The notes beneath the pieces were generated by a model that did no database searches, was not told the origin of the DNA, and saw nothing but the letters and a program-made list of their open reading frames with translations. 41,002 nucleotides of DNA from Deltaproteobacteria bacterium (GTDB taxonomy: Bacteria; Desulfobacterota; Desulfobulbia; Desulfobulbales; Desulfurivibrionaceae), in NCBI GenBank assembly GCA_026388735.1, contig JAPLJG010000044.1, positions 1-41,002 of the forward strand, in the 5' to 3' direction. Shown here in pieces: positions 16,164-25,432 of the stretch (its first letter is position 1; the number at the start of each line of letters is the position of its first letter). The position numbers and the translations under genes were made by a program.

Positions 16164-18047
16164 ATGCTGGAAGAAAGATTTAGGAATATGGGGATCGCGG
16201 CAAAATTGAATCTGGCCATTGTGGCTGCGGTGCTGCTGCTCATGCTCGGCATGACGGTGGCGATCAACTCCGCAGTGCGCAGCGCTTTGATCGAGCAGGG
16301 CGATGCCTTTGTCACCACCATGAAGGATCAGCAGAAGACCGAAGAGGAACTGCTGCGGCAGGATCTTGTTTTGAAAGGAAAATCCTTTGCCGAGATGCTG
16401 GCCAAGGTTGGTCAGGATCTCCTCCTCAACTATGAGTATGCTTTTTTGGAGAAGATCGTTCAGAGCGCGGCCAGTGACCCGGATGTTGCCTTTGTCGTGT
16501 TCAATGACAAGGACGGCAAGGCTGTTACCACCTCAAGCGTAAGGCCCGAGGGCTTTCCGGTCCAGAATGTCTTGAGCAAGGAGATTTTGGCCGGGGAGCA
16601 GAAGGTCGGTTCCGTGGTCATCGGTTTGAAATTTGCCGCAGTGGAAAAAAATATTGAGAAAACCCTGGCCCAAGGCAATGCGGTGATCGCTACGGCCCAG
16701 CAGAGGCAAAAGGATGCCCTGCTGCGGATTGCCCTGAGTATCGTCGGGTTTGCGGTGGTGGTGGTTCTGCTCCTCGGCATTATTGTTTATTGCACCATTC
16801 GCCATATGGTCAAACCCCTGACCGAGGCGGTGGCCAAGGTGCGGCTGATGGCCCAGGGTGATCTGGATGTGGAAATCATCAGCCGAAGCGGGGATGAAAT
16901 CGGGCAGATGCTTGAGGCCATGCGGGGCATGGTCGAAAATCTCAGGGCCACGGCGGCAATGGCTGGGCACATCGCCTTGGGTGATTTGAATGTACAGGTG
17001 AACATCCTTTCCGAGAAGGATCTCATGGGCATATCCTTGGCCAAGATGGTGGCAAACTTAAAGGCCAAGGCAGAGCAAATTGAAAAAGGAGATATTGGTT
17101 CCAAGGTGGAGCTCCTTTCGGAAAATGATATGTTCGGCAAGGCCCTGATCACCTTGCTGCAAAAAATACGGGAAATTATCACTGAGGTGCAGATGGCCGC
17201 CGACCAGGTTGTCTCCGGCAGTCAGGCGCTGACCAGCAGCGCTCAGGAGGTTTCTCAAGGAGCCAGCGAGCAGGCTGCCGCAGTGGAGGAGATTTCTGCT
17301 TCCATGGAAGAGTTGGCCAGCACCGTGGCCCAGACGGCGGATAATGCCCGTCAAACTGCGGGCATCGCCGCCAAGGCCTCGATCGATGCGGTTGAAGGCG
17401 GAAAGGTAGTGGCGGAAACCGTATTGTCCATGCAGCATATAGCGGAAAAAATTGGCTTTATTGAGGAGATCGCCCGGCAGACCAATCTGTTGGCCTTGAA
17501 TGCCGCCATCGAGGCGGCTCGGGCCGGCGAGCACGGCAGGGGTTTTGCCGTGGTGGCTGCCGAGGTGCGCAAGCTGGCGGAACGCAGCCAGGGCTCGGCT
17601 CGGGAGATTAAGGCCCTGGCCAGTACCAGTGCGGAAACCGCTGGTAATGCGGGGAGGCTTATCAATGAGATAGTGCCCCAGATCCAGAAGACCGCGGAGT
17701 TGATTATGGAGATTGATGCGGCCAGCAACGAACAAGCCCGGGGCATTGATGAAAATGCCAAGGCCATTCAGCAATTTGATCGGGTGATCCAGGCCAACAG
17801 CGCGGCTGCGGAGGAAATGGCTTCCACCAGCGAGGAGCTGGCCGCCCAGGCGGGGCAGATGCAGAAAACCATCGCTTTTTTCAAGTTGGATACGGCGAGA
17901 GAGGAGGTTGTGTCCCGTCCGCAGGGGTGGGCTCAGCCCAATCCTGTCTCGGTTATTTCGACAAGGGAGGAGAGACACGGCGTTAAGGGTAAAGGGGTGA
18001 GGTTGTCCCTTCCAGGCGCTGGGGAAGGTGATTTCGAGCGGTATTAA
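16164..18047 (+). CDS. Methyl-accepting chemotaxis protein with stacked HAMP-like linkers
   Basis: Chemoreceptor of 627 aa. TM1 lies at about 14-36 ([19 protein letters not shown]) and TM2 at about 187-210. The periplasmic region of 150 residues ([26 protein letters not shown]) resembles a single Cache/PAS-like sensor. After TM2 a HAMP domain ([31 protein letters not shown]) is followed by two more HAMP-like repeats ([42 protein letters not shown]), making a poly-HAMP stack. The signalling domain has the conserved tip [27 protein letters not shown] and methylation-helix patterns. The C-terminus GEGDFERY again ends in FERY. ATG 16164 has AAGGAG upstream. Ligand unknown. Confidence 0.92.
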   Translation: MLEERFRNMGIAAKLNLAIVAAVLLLMLGMTVAINSAVRSALIEQGDAFVTTMKDQQKTEEELLRQDLVLKGKSFAEMLAKVGQDLLLNYEYAFLEKIVQSAASDPDVAFVVFNDKDGKAVTTSSVRPEGFPVQNVLSKEILAGEQKVGSVVIGLKFAAVEKNIEKTLAQGNAVIATAQQRQKDALLRIALSIVGFAVVVVLLLGIIVYCTIRHMVKPLTEAVAKVRLMAQGDLDVEIISRSGDEIGQMLEAMRGMVENLRATAAMAGHIALGDLNVQVNILSEKDLMGISLAKMVANLKAKAEQIEKGDIGSKVELLSENDMFGKALITLLQKIREIITEVQMAADQVVSGSQALTSSAQEVSQGASEQAAAVEEISASMEELASTVAQTADNARQTAGIAAKASIDAVEGGKVVAETVLSMQHIAEKIGFIEEIARQTNLLALNAAIEAARAGEHGRGFAVVAAEVRKLAERSQGSAREIKALASTSAETAGNAGRLINEIVPQIQKTAELIMEIDAASNEQARGIDENAKAIQQFDRVIQANSAAAEEMASTSEELAAQAGQMQKTIAFFKLDTAREEVVSRPQGWAQPNPVSVISTREERHGVKGKGVRLSLPGAGEGDFERY

Positions 18048-18150
18048 GCTGAGCGATCCCCATGATTAAAAGCTGATCAGGGAGATAATCTTTGTATTGA
18101 ATTGCTTATAAGTTTGTCAGCGTTTGTCTAACCCAAGAAGGAGACAGGAA

Positions 18151-19965
18151 ATGTTGCAGGATATGAATCTCAGCAAGCGGTTGGGCCTGGGCTTTTCAGT
18201 GTTGGTGGTGCTGATGGTGGCCATTATTTGGGTTGGCATGAGGGGGATGGGGAAAATCAATGACGATATGGAGCGGATTGTCACCGTCAACGTCGTGAGA
18301 ATGGATTATGTCAATGATATGAATATGAACAATGCCAAAATTGGGCAAAATATTAGGAATATGATTCTCACCAGCGATGCCGGAAAAATGCAGGAATACA
18401 ATCAGCGTATAACCAAGTTCCGCGAAGAATTAGTCCGGGATATGAAAAAAGTTGAGGAGCTGACGACTCCCACCGATACCAAGGCCTTGGAATTGATTAC
18501 CAAGATTAAGGACTCCAACGCGATCTTGAGAAGCATCAACGATAAGGTCATGGCCCTTGCCATAGCCGGAAAAGATGCAGATGCAGCGCAGCTGCGGAGC
18601 AAAGAGGCTGGCCCGGCAGAACGTACGGTGGAAGGGCATATTGATGAACTGCTGAAGCACAACACGGAACGTAACACAGCACGTTACGAGGAAGCAGTGG
18701 CGGCCTATGCGGCTTCCCGGAACATCATGTTTGGCTTGGGCGGAGGTGCGACGCTGCTTGCCATCGGCATCGCTTTATTTCTCACCCGTTCGATTATGCG
18801 CCAACTTGGCGCTGACCCGAAAGAGGTTCGTGAGGTTGCTAACATGGTGGCGGTTGGCGATTTTTCCCACGATATTTCCCTTGCCGCAGGCGACAACAGC
18901 AGCGTTATGGCCGCCATGAAAAAAATGGTTGACGCCCTTGCCAGCATCACCGCCAACGCCAAGCAGGTTTCCCAGGGGAACCTCATGGTGGAGATGAAAA
19001 AGCGGAGTGACAAGGATGAACTGATGGAATCCCTCGCCAACATGGTTGCTAAGCTGAAAGAGGTCGTCATGGATGTCCAGGCCGCAGCCGATCAGGTGGT
19101 GGCCGGCAGTCATGAACTGAGCGCCAGCTCCCAGCAGGTTTCCCAGGGGGCTAGTGAGCAGGCCGCCTCGGTGGAGGAGATTTCCTCGTCCATGGAGGAG
19201 TTGGCCAGCACTGTGGCTCAGACGGCTGACAACGCCCGGCAAACCTCAACCATTGCCACCAAGACCGCGACGGATGCCGGGGCCGGTGGCAAGGCGGTGG
19301 CGGAAACCGTTACTGCTATGCAGCATATCGCGGAAAAGATTGAGCTCATTGAAGAGATCGCCCGCCAGACCAACCTGCTGGCCTTGAACGCCGCCATCGA
19401 AGCGGCTCGGGCCGGCGAACATGGCAAGGGCTTTGCCGTGGTGGCTGCGGAGGTGCGCAAGCTTGCCGAGCGCAGCCAGGTTTCTGCCCAGGAGATCAAG
19501 GGGGTGGCCACTAGCAGTGTGGCTACCGCTACCAATGCCGGCAGGTTGATCAACGAGATTCTTCCCCAGATACAGAGAACCGCCGAGCTGGTGCAGGAAA
19601 TCGACGCGGCCAGTAACGAGCAGGCCAGGGGGATCGAGGAGAATTCCAAGGCCATCGAGCAGTTTGATTCGGTCATTCAGTCCAACAGTGCGGCCGCCGA
19701 GGAAATGGCCTCCACCAGCGAGGAGCTTACCGCGCAAGCCTCTCAGATGCTGGAAACCATTGCTTTTTTCAAACTGGATGAGGCAGGGGGGCAAAGGCGT
19801 CAGGCAAATAACCCCGTTGCCGGTGGCCGGAGATCAGGGAAAGCTCCGTTGGCCTTGTCTCATGCAAAGAAAGCTACGCTGGCAGGCGGCAAGCAGACTT
19901 CTGCATCAGGGGCTGGCGGGGCTAGTATTGCCTTGGATGACCACAAGGATTTCGAACGCTATTAA
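18151..19965 (+). CDS. Methyl-accepting chemotaxis protein, four-helix-bundle type
   Basis: Chemoreceptor of 604 aa. I choose ATG 18151 because AAGGAG sits at 18138-18143, seven bases upstream; the in-frame TTG at 18124 lies before that ribosome site. TM1 about 10-30 and TM2 about 191-211 bracket a four-helix-bundle ligand domain ([22 protein letters not shown], charged helices). A HAMP domain with an extra helix follows ([26 protein letters not shown]) and then the signalling domain with the standard tip. The C-terminal tail is long and ends DHKDFERY. It is separated from the second MCP by only 103 bases and from cheA by 44, so it is probably cotranscribed with the che genes. Confidence 0.92.
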   Translation: MLQDMNLSKRLGLGFSVLVVLMVAIIWVGMRGMGKINDDMERIVTVNVVRMDYVNDMNMNNAKIGQNIRNMILTSDAGKMQEYNQRITKFREELVRDMKKVEELTTPTDTKALELITKIKDSNAILRSINDKVMALAIAGKDADAAQLRSKEAGPAERTVEGHIDELLKHNTERNTARYEEAVAAYAASRNIMFGLGGGATLLAIGIALFLTRSIMRQLGADPKEVREVANMVAVGDFSHDISLAAGDNSSVMAAMKKMVDALASITANAKQVSQGNLMVEMKKRSDKDELMESLANMVAKLKEVVMDVQAAADQVVAGSHELSASSQQVSQGASEQAASVEEISSSMEELASTVAQTADNARQTSTIATKTATDAGAGGKAVAETVTAMQHIAEKIELIEEIARQTNLLALNAAIEAARAGEHGKGFAVVAAEVRKLAERSQVSAQEIKGVATSSVATATNAGRLINEILPQIQRTAELVQEIDAASNEQARGIEENSKAIEQFDSVIQSNSAAAEEMASTSEELTAQASQMLETIAFFKLDEAGGQRRQANNPVAGGRRSGKAPLALSHAKKATLAGGKQTSASGAGGASIALDDHKDFERY

Positions 19966-20009
19966 CGGACCTGTCTTTTTCGGAAGACGGTTGACCAGGA
20001 AGGTGAATC

Positions 20010-22100
20010 ATGGCTGACACGGAATACGCAGAGGTTTTTCGCGAGGAGGCGGGAGAACTTCTTGAGGAGCTGGAAACCTCTTTGCTGGAGTTGGAGAAGG
20101 ACCCTGCCGACCTCAAGATAGTGAGCCGGGTTTTTAGGGCCATGCACACGATCAAGGGCTCTGGGGCGATGTTCGGTTTTGATGATATCGCCGGGTTCAC
20201 CCATCATGTGGAAACGGCACTGGACAAGGTGCGGGACGGTTCGGTGCCGGTGAGCAAAGACTTGATTGATCTGACCCTGGCCTCTCGGGATCATATCCGC
20301 GCCTTGCTCGATGCCGCCACCGGCGGAGGTGAGGTTGATTCTGCGGAGGGAGAACGGATCATCGCTGCATTGCAGGTTCTGGTCGGCGGTCCAGCTGCGG
20401 GTAAGGGAAAAGCGGTGCCTGCCCCGGTAGCTTCGGTGGAGGGAAAAGATGCCACCCAGGGCAAACGCACCCATTATCGGATTTCCGTCAAGCCGACGCC
20501 AGAGTTCTTTGTCGGAGGCAATACCCTTGAAGCCCTGCTTGCCGAGTTGAATGAGCTTGGCGAAAGCACGGTGTTTATGGATGTTGAGCAGGAAAACGGA
20601 GGCGCGCTCATCCTGCTCACCACGGATAAGGGGATCAACGCCATCGAGGATGTGCTGGTCTTTGCCGAATCGAGCTGCGAGGTGAAGGTGAAGGTTCTTG
20701 CCGTGGAGGGTCAGGATGAATTCGAAGAGCACAAAAAGCTTGGCGAGATTCTGGTGGAGAAAGGGGAACTCTCCGTCGATGACCTGAAAACGGTGCTGGA
20801 CCGGCAGAAGCCGCTGGGTGAACTGTTGGTCGGGGAGAATCTTGTCTCACGAACCAGTGTCGACGCAGCGCTTGCCGAGCAAAAGCTGGTCAGGGATGCC
20901 AAGGAAAAAGGCACGGTCGTCAAGGGCGCGGAAAGCATCCGGGTGGCCTCGGAAAAACTGGATCAGCTCATCAATCTGGTGGGCGAAATGGTTGTCACCC
21001 AGGCTCGGCTGACCCAGGTTGCTAGCCAGTATAAGGACTCCGAACTTGTCGAGCCGGTGGAGGAGGTGGAGCGTCTTACCGCTGAACTGCGGGATTGTGT
21101 GCTCAATATCCGGATGCTGCCCATCGGGACCACCTTTGCCAAATTCAAGCGACTGGTTCGGGATCTTTCTGCCGAGTTGGGCAAGGAAGTGGTTATGGTC
21201 ACCGAGGGCGCCGAGACCGAACTGGACAAGAATGTGATCGATCAGTTGGGCGACCCCATGGTCCATCTTATCCGCAATTGCATCGACCATGGGATCGAAT
21301 CCCCGGAGGAACGGGAGCAGGCCGGAAAGCCGCGCAAGGGCACGATTTCCCTTGCTGCCCAGCATTCCGGGGCCAATGTTGTTATTACCGTCACCGATGA
21401 CGGCAAGGGACTCGATGCGGAAAGAATCCGGCAGAAAGGCTTGGAAAAAGGGCTGCTGCGTGCGGATGCGGAGGTGAGCGAGCAGGAGATCTGGAATACC
21501 ATTTTCGCGCCGGGGCTTTCCACGGCCAAGACTGTTACCAGCGTTTCCGGGCGCGGGGTGGGCATGGACGTAGTGAAAAGCACGGTGGAAGCCCTCAAGG
21601 GCTCGGTGTCCGTGACCAACAGCGCCAAGGGGCAGGGCACCACCATCACCATCACGCTGCCCCTGACCCTGGCTATTATTAACGGTCTGCTGGTAAAGGT
21701 CGCAGATACCTATTTTGTGCTGCCCCTTTCCCAAGTCGAGGAATGCGTGGAGCTGACCAGGGAGGATATTGCCAGGTTCCATGAGCGGCGGATGCTGCCG
21801 GTGCGGGAGCAGCTTGTTCCCTATGTGCGTCTTCGGGATTTTTTTGCCATTCCCGGAGAAAGGCCCGCGTTGGAACAGATGGTGATCAGCCGAATCCACG
21901 GGGAACGCTTCGGCCTGGTGCTGGACGATGTGGTGGGTGAGCACCAGACGGTTTTGAAATCACTGGGCTGGGTGTATCGCAACGCCACGGGGCTTTCCGG
22001 CTCGACCATTTTGGGCAATGGGCATGTCGCTTTGATTCTTGATGTGGCCAACGTGATGAAATGCGCTCGTCAGGAAGAGCATAAGGCGCTTAGCAACTGA
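20010..22100 (+). CDS. cheA: Chemotaxis sensor histidine kinase CheA with an inserted LGE-type module
   Basis: Core kinase of the chemosensory array, 696 aa. The HPt domain opens the protein, with phospho-accepting H46 in MHTIKGSGAMFG. About residues 155-235 form a P2-like region of unclear family. Residues 244-291 contain two copies of an 'LGEiLVekg.ls.ddL...L..Q' pattern (LGEILVEKGELSVDDLKTVL, then LGELLVGENLVS), like the N-terminal modules of GspE/MshE-type ATPases. Next are the dimerisation helices (ASEKLDQLINLVGEMVVTQARL), the ATPase domain (N box HLIRNCIDHGIE, G1 DDGKGLD, G2 SGRGVGMDVV) and a C-terminal CheW-like domain. A Shine-Dalgarno GGAAGG precedes ATG 20010. It follows three receptors and precedes cheW. 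Confidence 0.95.
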   Translation: MADTEYAEVFREEAGELLEELETSLLELEKDPADLKIVSRVFRAMHTIKGSGAMFGFDDIAGFTHHVETALDKVRDGSVPVSKDLIDLTLASRDHIRALLDAATGGGEVDSAEGERIIAALQVLVGGPAAGKGKAVPAPVASVEGKDATQGKRTHYRISVKPTPEFFVGGNTLEALLAELNELGESTVFMDVEQENGGALILLTTDKGINAIEDVLVFAESSCEVKVKVLAVEGQDEFEEHKKLGEILVEKGELSVDDLKTVLDRQKPLGELLVGENLVSRTSVDAALAEQKLVRDAKEKGTVVKGAESIRVASEKLDQLINLVGEMVVTQARLTQVASQYKDSELVEPVEEVERLTAELRDCVLNIRMLPIGTTFAKFKRLVRDLSAELGKEVVMVTEGAETELDKNVIDQLGDPMVHLIRNCIDHGIESPEEREQAGKPRKGTISLAAQHSGANVVITVTDDGKGLDAERIRQKGLEKGLLRADAEVSEQEIWNTIFAPGLSTAKTVTSVSGRGVGMDVVKSTVEALKGSVSVTNSAKGQGTTITITLPLTLAIINGLLVKVADTYFVLPLSQVEECVELTREDIARFHERRMLPVREQLVPYVRLRDFFAIPGERPALEQMVISRIHGERFGLVLDDVVGEHQTVLKSLGWVYRNATGLSGSTILGNGHVALILDVANVMKCARQEEHKALSN

Positions 22101-22178
22101 AGATATGATAATGGGCTGCCGGGTCCGTTGTAGGGCTGGTGTGGGATCTGGCAGAAAAAAGCACACGGGAGAGAAATC

Positions 22179-22733
22179 ATGAGTGCAAAAAATGAAACGG
22201 TTCAGTCGCAGGCCACGCAATATCTCACCTTCATGCTTCGGGAGGAGGGCTTTGCCATAGAAATTTCCAAGGTCAGGGAGGTGCTTGATGTCACCACCAT
22301 GACCAGGATTCCCCGGATGCCAGTCTATCTCAGCGGGGTCATCAACCTGCGCGGCAATGTGGTGCCGGTGATGGATCTAGGCCAGAGGCTGGGAATGGGG
22401 GACATCGAGTACACCAAGAACACTTGTATCATGATCGTGGAGCTGGAGGTGGATGGCAATATGGTGGAGATGGGGGTGTTGACCGATTCGGTGCAAATGG
22501 TTCTTGATCTGAATCCGGAGGATATCGAGTCTGTTCCCAAAATGGGAACCAACCTGAACACCGAGTTCATCAAGGGCATGGGCCGACAGGCCGAGGAAAA
22601 GTTTCTGATCATTCTGGATATCGATAAGGTTCTGGCCAGCGAGGGTGAAGCGACCTTGCGGGAAATAGACAGCGTCGTTTCGCTCAATTTGGGTGAGTCC
22701 AAACCGGAAGAAGCTGCCGGTTTGGAAGCGTAG
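22179..22733 (+). CDS. cheW: Chemotaxis coupling protein CheW
   Basis: Adaptor of 184 aa linking receptors to CheA. It has the SH3-like double-barrel pattern: QYLTFMLREEGFAIEISKVREVLDV, RIPRMPVYLSGVINLRGNVVPVMDLGQRLGM, then VGVLTDSV-like VEMGVLTDSVQMVLDL and FIKGMGRQAEEKFLIILDIDKVL. ATG 22179 follows a GGGAGAG ribosome site. It ends with TAG. Placed directly between cheA and cheR, as is usual. Confidence 0.95.
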   Translation: MSAKNETVQSQATQYLTFMLREEGFAIEISKVREVLDVTTMTRIPRMPVYLSGVINLRGNVVPVMDLGQRLGMGDIEYTKNTCIMIVELEVDGNMVEMGVLTDSVQMVLDLNPEDIESVPKMGTNLNTEFIKGMGRQAEEKFLIILDIDKVLASEGEATLREIDSVVSLNLGESKPEEAAGLEA

Positions 22734-22762
22734 CAGCCATAAGGCGGGTATCTGGGGTACGT

Positions 22763-23647
22763 ATGACTTCTTCCGAAGATCAACGAACAGCGAGGGATTG
22801 GGCTGCGCATTCCCCGGTCTTGTCTGATCGGGATTTTAACCGATTCAGCGCCTTTATTTACGAAACCTGCGGCATCAAGCTGCCTCCCATCAAGAAGACC
22901 ATGCTTTCCGCCCGGTTGCAGAAGCGGCTGCGGCAACTGCATCTGGATTCTTTTTCCGCTTATCTTGATTACGTGTTGAGTCCCGATGGTCAGGCTACCG
23001 AGCTGAACCACATGATCGACGTGGTCAGCACCAACAAGACCGATTTTTTCCGGGAGGCAAAGCATTTTGATGTAATGAACAACTTTGTGCTCCCCGACTA
23101 TATGCAGCGGATGACCCATTCGTCCCACAAAACGCTTCGGGTCTGGAGTGCGGGCTGCTCCAGCGGCGAAGAACCCTATACCCTGGCCATGGTGCTCGAT
23201 GATTTTTTTTCCCGGTATCCGGGGCTGGACTATACCATTCTCGCCACGGATATCTGCACTGAGGTGCTTGCCAAGGCGGAAGAGGCGGTCTACACCGATG
23301 AGGTGGTGGCCCCGGTTCCCCCGGCGTTGCGCAATAAATATCTGATGAAGGGAAAGGGCACGCACCAGGGATTTCACCGGGTTGTCCCGGAGCTTCGGCG
23401 GAAGGTGACATTTAAGCGGCTGAACTTCATGGATCGGGATTTCTGCATTGAACAGAAGATGGATCTTATCTTCTGCCGTAACGTCATTATTTATTTTGAC
23501 CGGAAAACCCAGTGCACGCTGTTTGAAAAGTTTTACCGCCAGTTTTCTCCCAATGGCTATCTGTTCACCGGACATTCGGAAACCCTGGAAGCCATAGGCG
23601 ACCGGATGGAGAGGGTTGCAGCGGCGGTGTATCGATGCCGCAAATGA
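22763..23647 (+). CDS. cheR: Chemotaxis protein methyltransferase CheR
   Basis: Methylates receptor glutamates with S-adenosylmethionine; 294 aa. The N-terminal helical domain (FNRFSAFIYETCGIKLPPIKKTMLSARLQKRLRQL) precedes the methyltransferase domain with the SAM loop VWSAGCSSGEEPYTLAM, ILATDIC and the FCRNVIIYFD motif. The beta-subdomain between them (about residues 200-216) is where pentapeptide-binding CheRs contact the receptor tail; its sequence GKGTHQGFHRVVP has glycines that could fit this. The gene overlaps cheD by 13 bases. Confidence 0.94.
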   Translation: MTSSEDQRTARDWAAHSPVLSDRDFNRFSAFIYETCGIKLPPIKKTMLSARLQKRLRQLHLDSFSAYLDYVLSPDGQATELNHMIDVVSTNKTDFFREAKHFDVMNNFVLPDYMQRMTHSSHKTLRVWSAGCSSGEEPYTLAMVLDDFFSRYPGLDYTILATDICTEVLAKAEEAVYTDEVVAPVPPALRNKYLMKGKGTHQGFHRVVPELRRKVTFKRLNFMDRDFCIEQKMDLIFCRNVIIYFDRKTQCTLFEKFYRQFSPNGYLFTGHSETLEAIGDRMERVAAAVYRCRK

Positions 23648-24174
23648 AGGACATCCTGGACACAGACCTCCCGGTGGTGAATCTGCATCCCGGCGAGCTG
23701 TTTGTCGCCCAGGAGCCGACCCTGATCGCCACCCTCCTTGGCTCCTGTGTTTCGGTGTGTCTGTTTTGCCCCAAACAGAAAACCGGGGCCATGTGCCATG
23801 GCGTGATGCCGATCCGCCCGGATTTGAGCGTGGAAGACAGCTTCCGCTTTGTGGAAACTTCGGTGCGCTACATGATCGATGTCCTGACCAATGGTAACCG
23901 GTCCTGTCCCAATGCCGCGCTGGAGGCAAAGATCTTTGGCGGGGCGGATGTTTTGGATGTTCATTTTGGTCCGGCAACCGATGCCCGGAGCATTGGCTCG
24001 ATGAATATCAAGGCGGCGCGGGAGGTTCTGGAGCGGTACAATGTTGCCGTGGCTGTGGAAAAAGTGGGTGGTGTGCATGGCTGCAAGCTGTTTTTCTATT
24101 CTCATACCGGCGAAGTCTTGTTGCGGCGTATTCCCCGTTCCTCTGTCCCCAAGGTGAAAATGAATGCCTCATAA
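23635..24174 (+). CDS. cheD: Chemoreceptor glutamine deamidase CheD
   Basis: Deamidates receptor glutamines, 179 aa. The catalytic Cys is C38 in [10 protein letters not shown] and the His is H55 in MCHGVMP, both conserved in the family. Further typical segments are [10 protein letters not shown] and [22 protein letters not shown] 23635 overlaps the end of cheR, and its own end overlaps cheB by 11 bases, so cheR-cheD-cheB look translationally coupled. No CheC or CheX gene is seen in the window, although CheD often works with CheC. Confidence 0.93.
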   Translation: MPQMKDILDTDLPVVNLHPGELFVAQEPTLIATLLGSCVSVCLFCPKQKTGAMCHGVMPIRPDLSVEDSFRFVETSVRYMIDVLTNGNRSCPNAALEAKIFGGADVLDVHFGPATDARSIGSMNIKAAREVLERYNVAVAVEKVGGVHGCKLFFYSHTGEVLLRRIPRSSVPKVKMNAS

Positions 24175-25228
24175 TAAAATCAGGGTGCTGATCGTCGATG
24201 ACTCCGCCGTGGTGCGGCAGGCCTTGACCGATACCCTAGAGTCGGACCCGCACATCGAGGTGATGGGCGCGGCCAGGGACCCTTACGTGGCTGCTGATTT
24301 AATCGCCAAGGAGGTGCCGGACGTCATTATTCTTGATGTGGAAATGCCGCGCATGGACGGAATCACCTTTCTCCACAAGATCATGAGCCAGCATCCCATT
24401 CCGGTAGTCATGTGCTCGACCCTCACGGAAAAAGGGGCGGAAACTACACTTAAGGCCTTGGAGTATGGGGCCATCGACATCATCCAGAAACCCAAGCTTG
24501 GGACGAAACAGTTCATCGAGGAATCGAGAATCAGGATCTGCGATTCGGTCAAGGCTGCGGCTAGGGTTATGGTCAAGCGCATTGCCGCCAAGTCTCATCC
24601 TGTGGAGAAAAAACTCACCGCCGATGTCATGCTGGCCCCGGCCTCGTCCACCGCCATGGTGCAGACCACCGAACATGTGGTGGCGGTGGGTGCCTCCACC
24701 GGAGGCACCGAAGCTCTGCGGATATTTCTTGAGGCCCTGCCTGGGGATTGTTCCGGGATCGTTATTGTCCAGCACATGCCCGAGGGTTTCACCCGCGCCT
24801 TTGCCGAGCGGTTGAATGGTCTGTGCCGTGTTCGGGTCAAGGAAGCGCAGGATGGCGACACCGTGCTGCGCGGTCAGGCCCTTATCGCTCCCGGCAACCG
24901 GCACATGATGCTGAAACGCAGCGGTGCCCGATATTTCGTGGAGATCAAGGACGGCCCTCTGGTCTGCCGGCACCGGCCTTCGGTGGATGTGTTGTTTCGT
25001 TCCACCGCCCGTTATGCCGGGAAAAACGCCATCGGCATCATCATGACCGGCATGGGCGATGACGGGGCGCGGGGGATGTCCGAAATGCGGCAGGCCGGAG
25101 CCTACACCATTGCCCAAGACGAGGCGTCCTGTGTGGTTTTCGGCATGCCCAAGGAGGCCATCGCCCTTGGCGGGGTGGAGAAGATTCTTCCCCTTGAGAG
25201 GATTGCCCCCGCGATTGTAGGGAAGTAA
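24164..25228 (+). CDS. cheB: Chemotaxis response regulator methylesterase CheB
   Basis: Removes methyl groups from receptor glutamates, 354 aa. The N-terminal receiver (about 1-120) has [16 protein letters not shown], phosphoacceptor Asp in [16 protein letters not shown] and the lysine in IIQKPKLG. After a linker, the methylesterase domain shows the catalytic triad in [10 protein letters not shown] (Ser), IVQHMPEGF (His) and [10 protein letters not shown] (Asp). ATG 24164 lies inside the end of cheD. It is the last of the tightly packed che genes; a 204-base gap follows. Confidence 0.95.
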   Translation: MPHNKIRVLIVDDSAVVRQALTDTLESDPHIEVMGAARDPYVAADLIAKEVPDVIILDVEMPRMDGITFLHKIMSQHPIPVVMCSTLTEKGAETTLKALEYGAIDIIQKPKLGTKQFIEESRIRICDSVKAAARVMVKRIAAKSHPVEKKLTADVMLAPASSTAMVQTTEHVVAVGASTGGTEALRIFLEALPGDCSGIVIVQHMPEGFTRAFAERLNGLCRVRVKEAQDGDTVLRGQALIAPGNRHMMLKRSGARYFVEIKDGPLVCRHRPSVDVLFRSTARYAGKNAIGIIMTGMGDDGARGMSEMRQAGAYTIAQDEASCVVFGMPKEAIALGGVEKILPLERIAPAIVGK

Positions 25229-25432
25229 GCCGGTGGAGCAACAGGGCCTTGCAAGCCGAATGAAAGGGGTACAAGAACAGCAGGGAAACGGCAGTGGATA
25301 TTCCTTTGTGTTCCCTAAAAAAAAGATTCTAAAATGGGAACCTGTGTAATACTATATAGCATTGGATAGACATTGGCTTGTACCTGGTAAGATATGGTCA
25401 AGCGACAAGGATAACATGGGAGAAGGAGAAAC

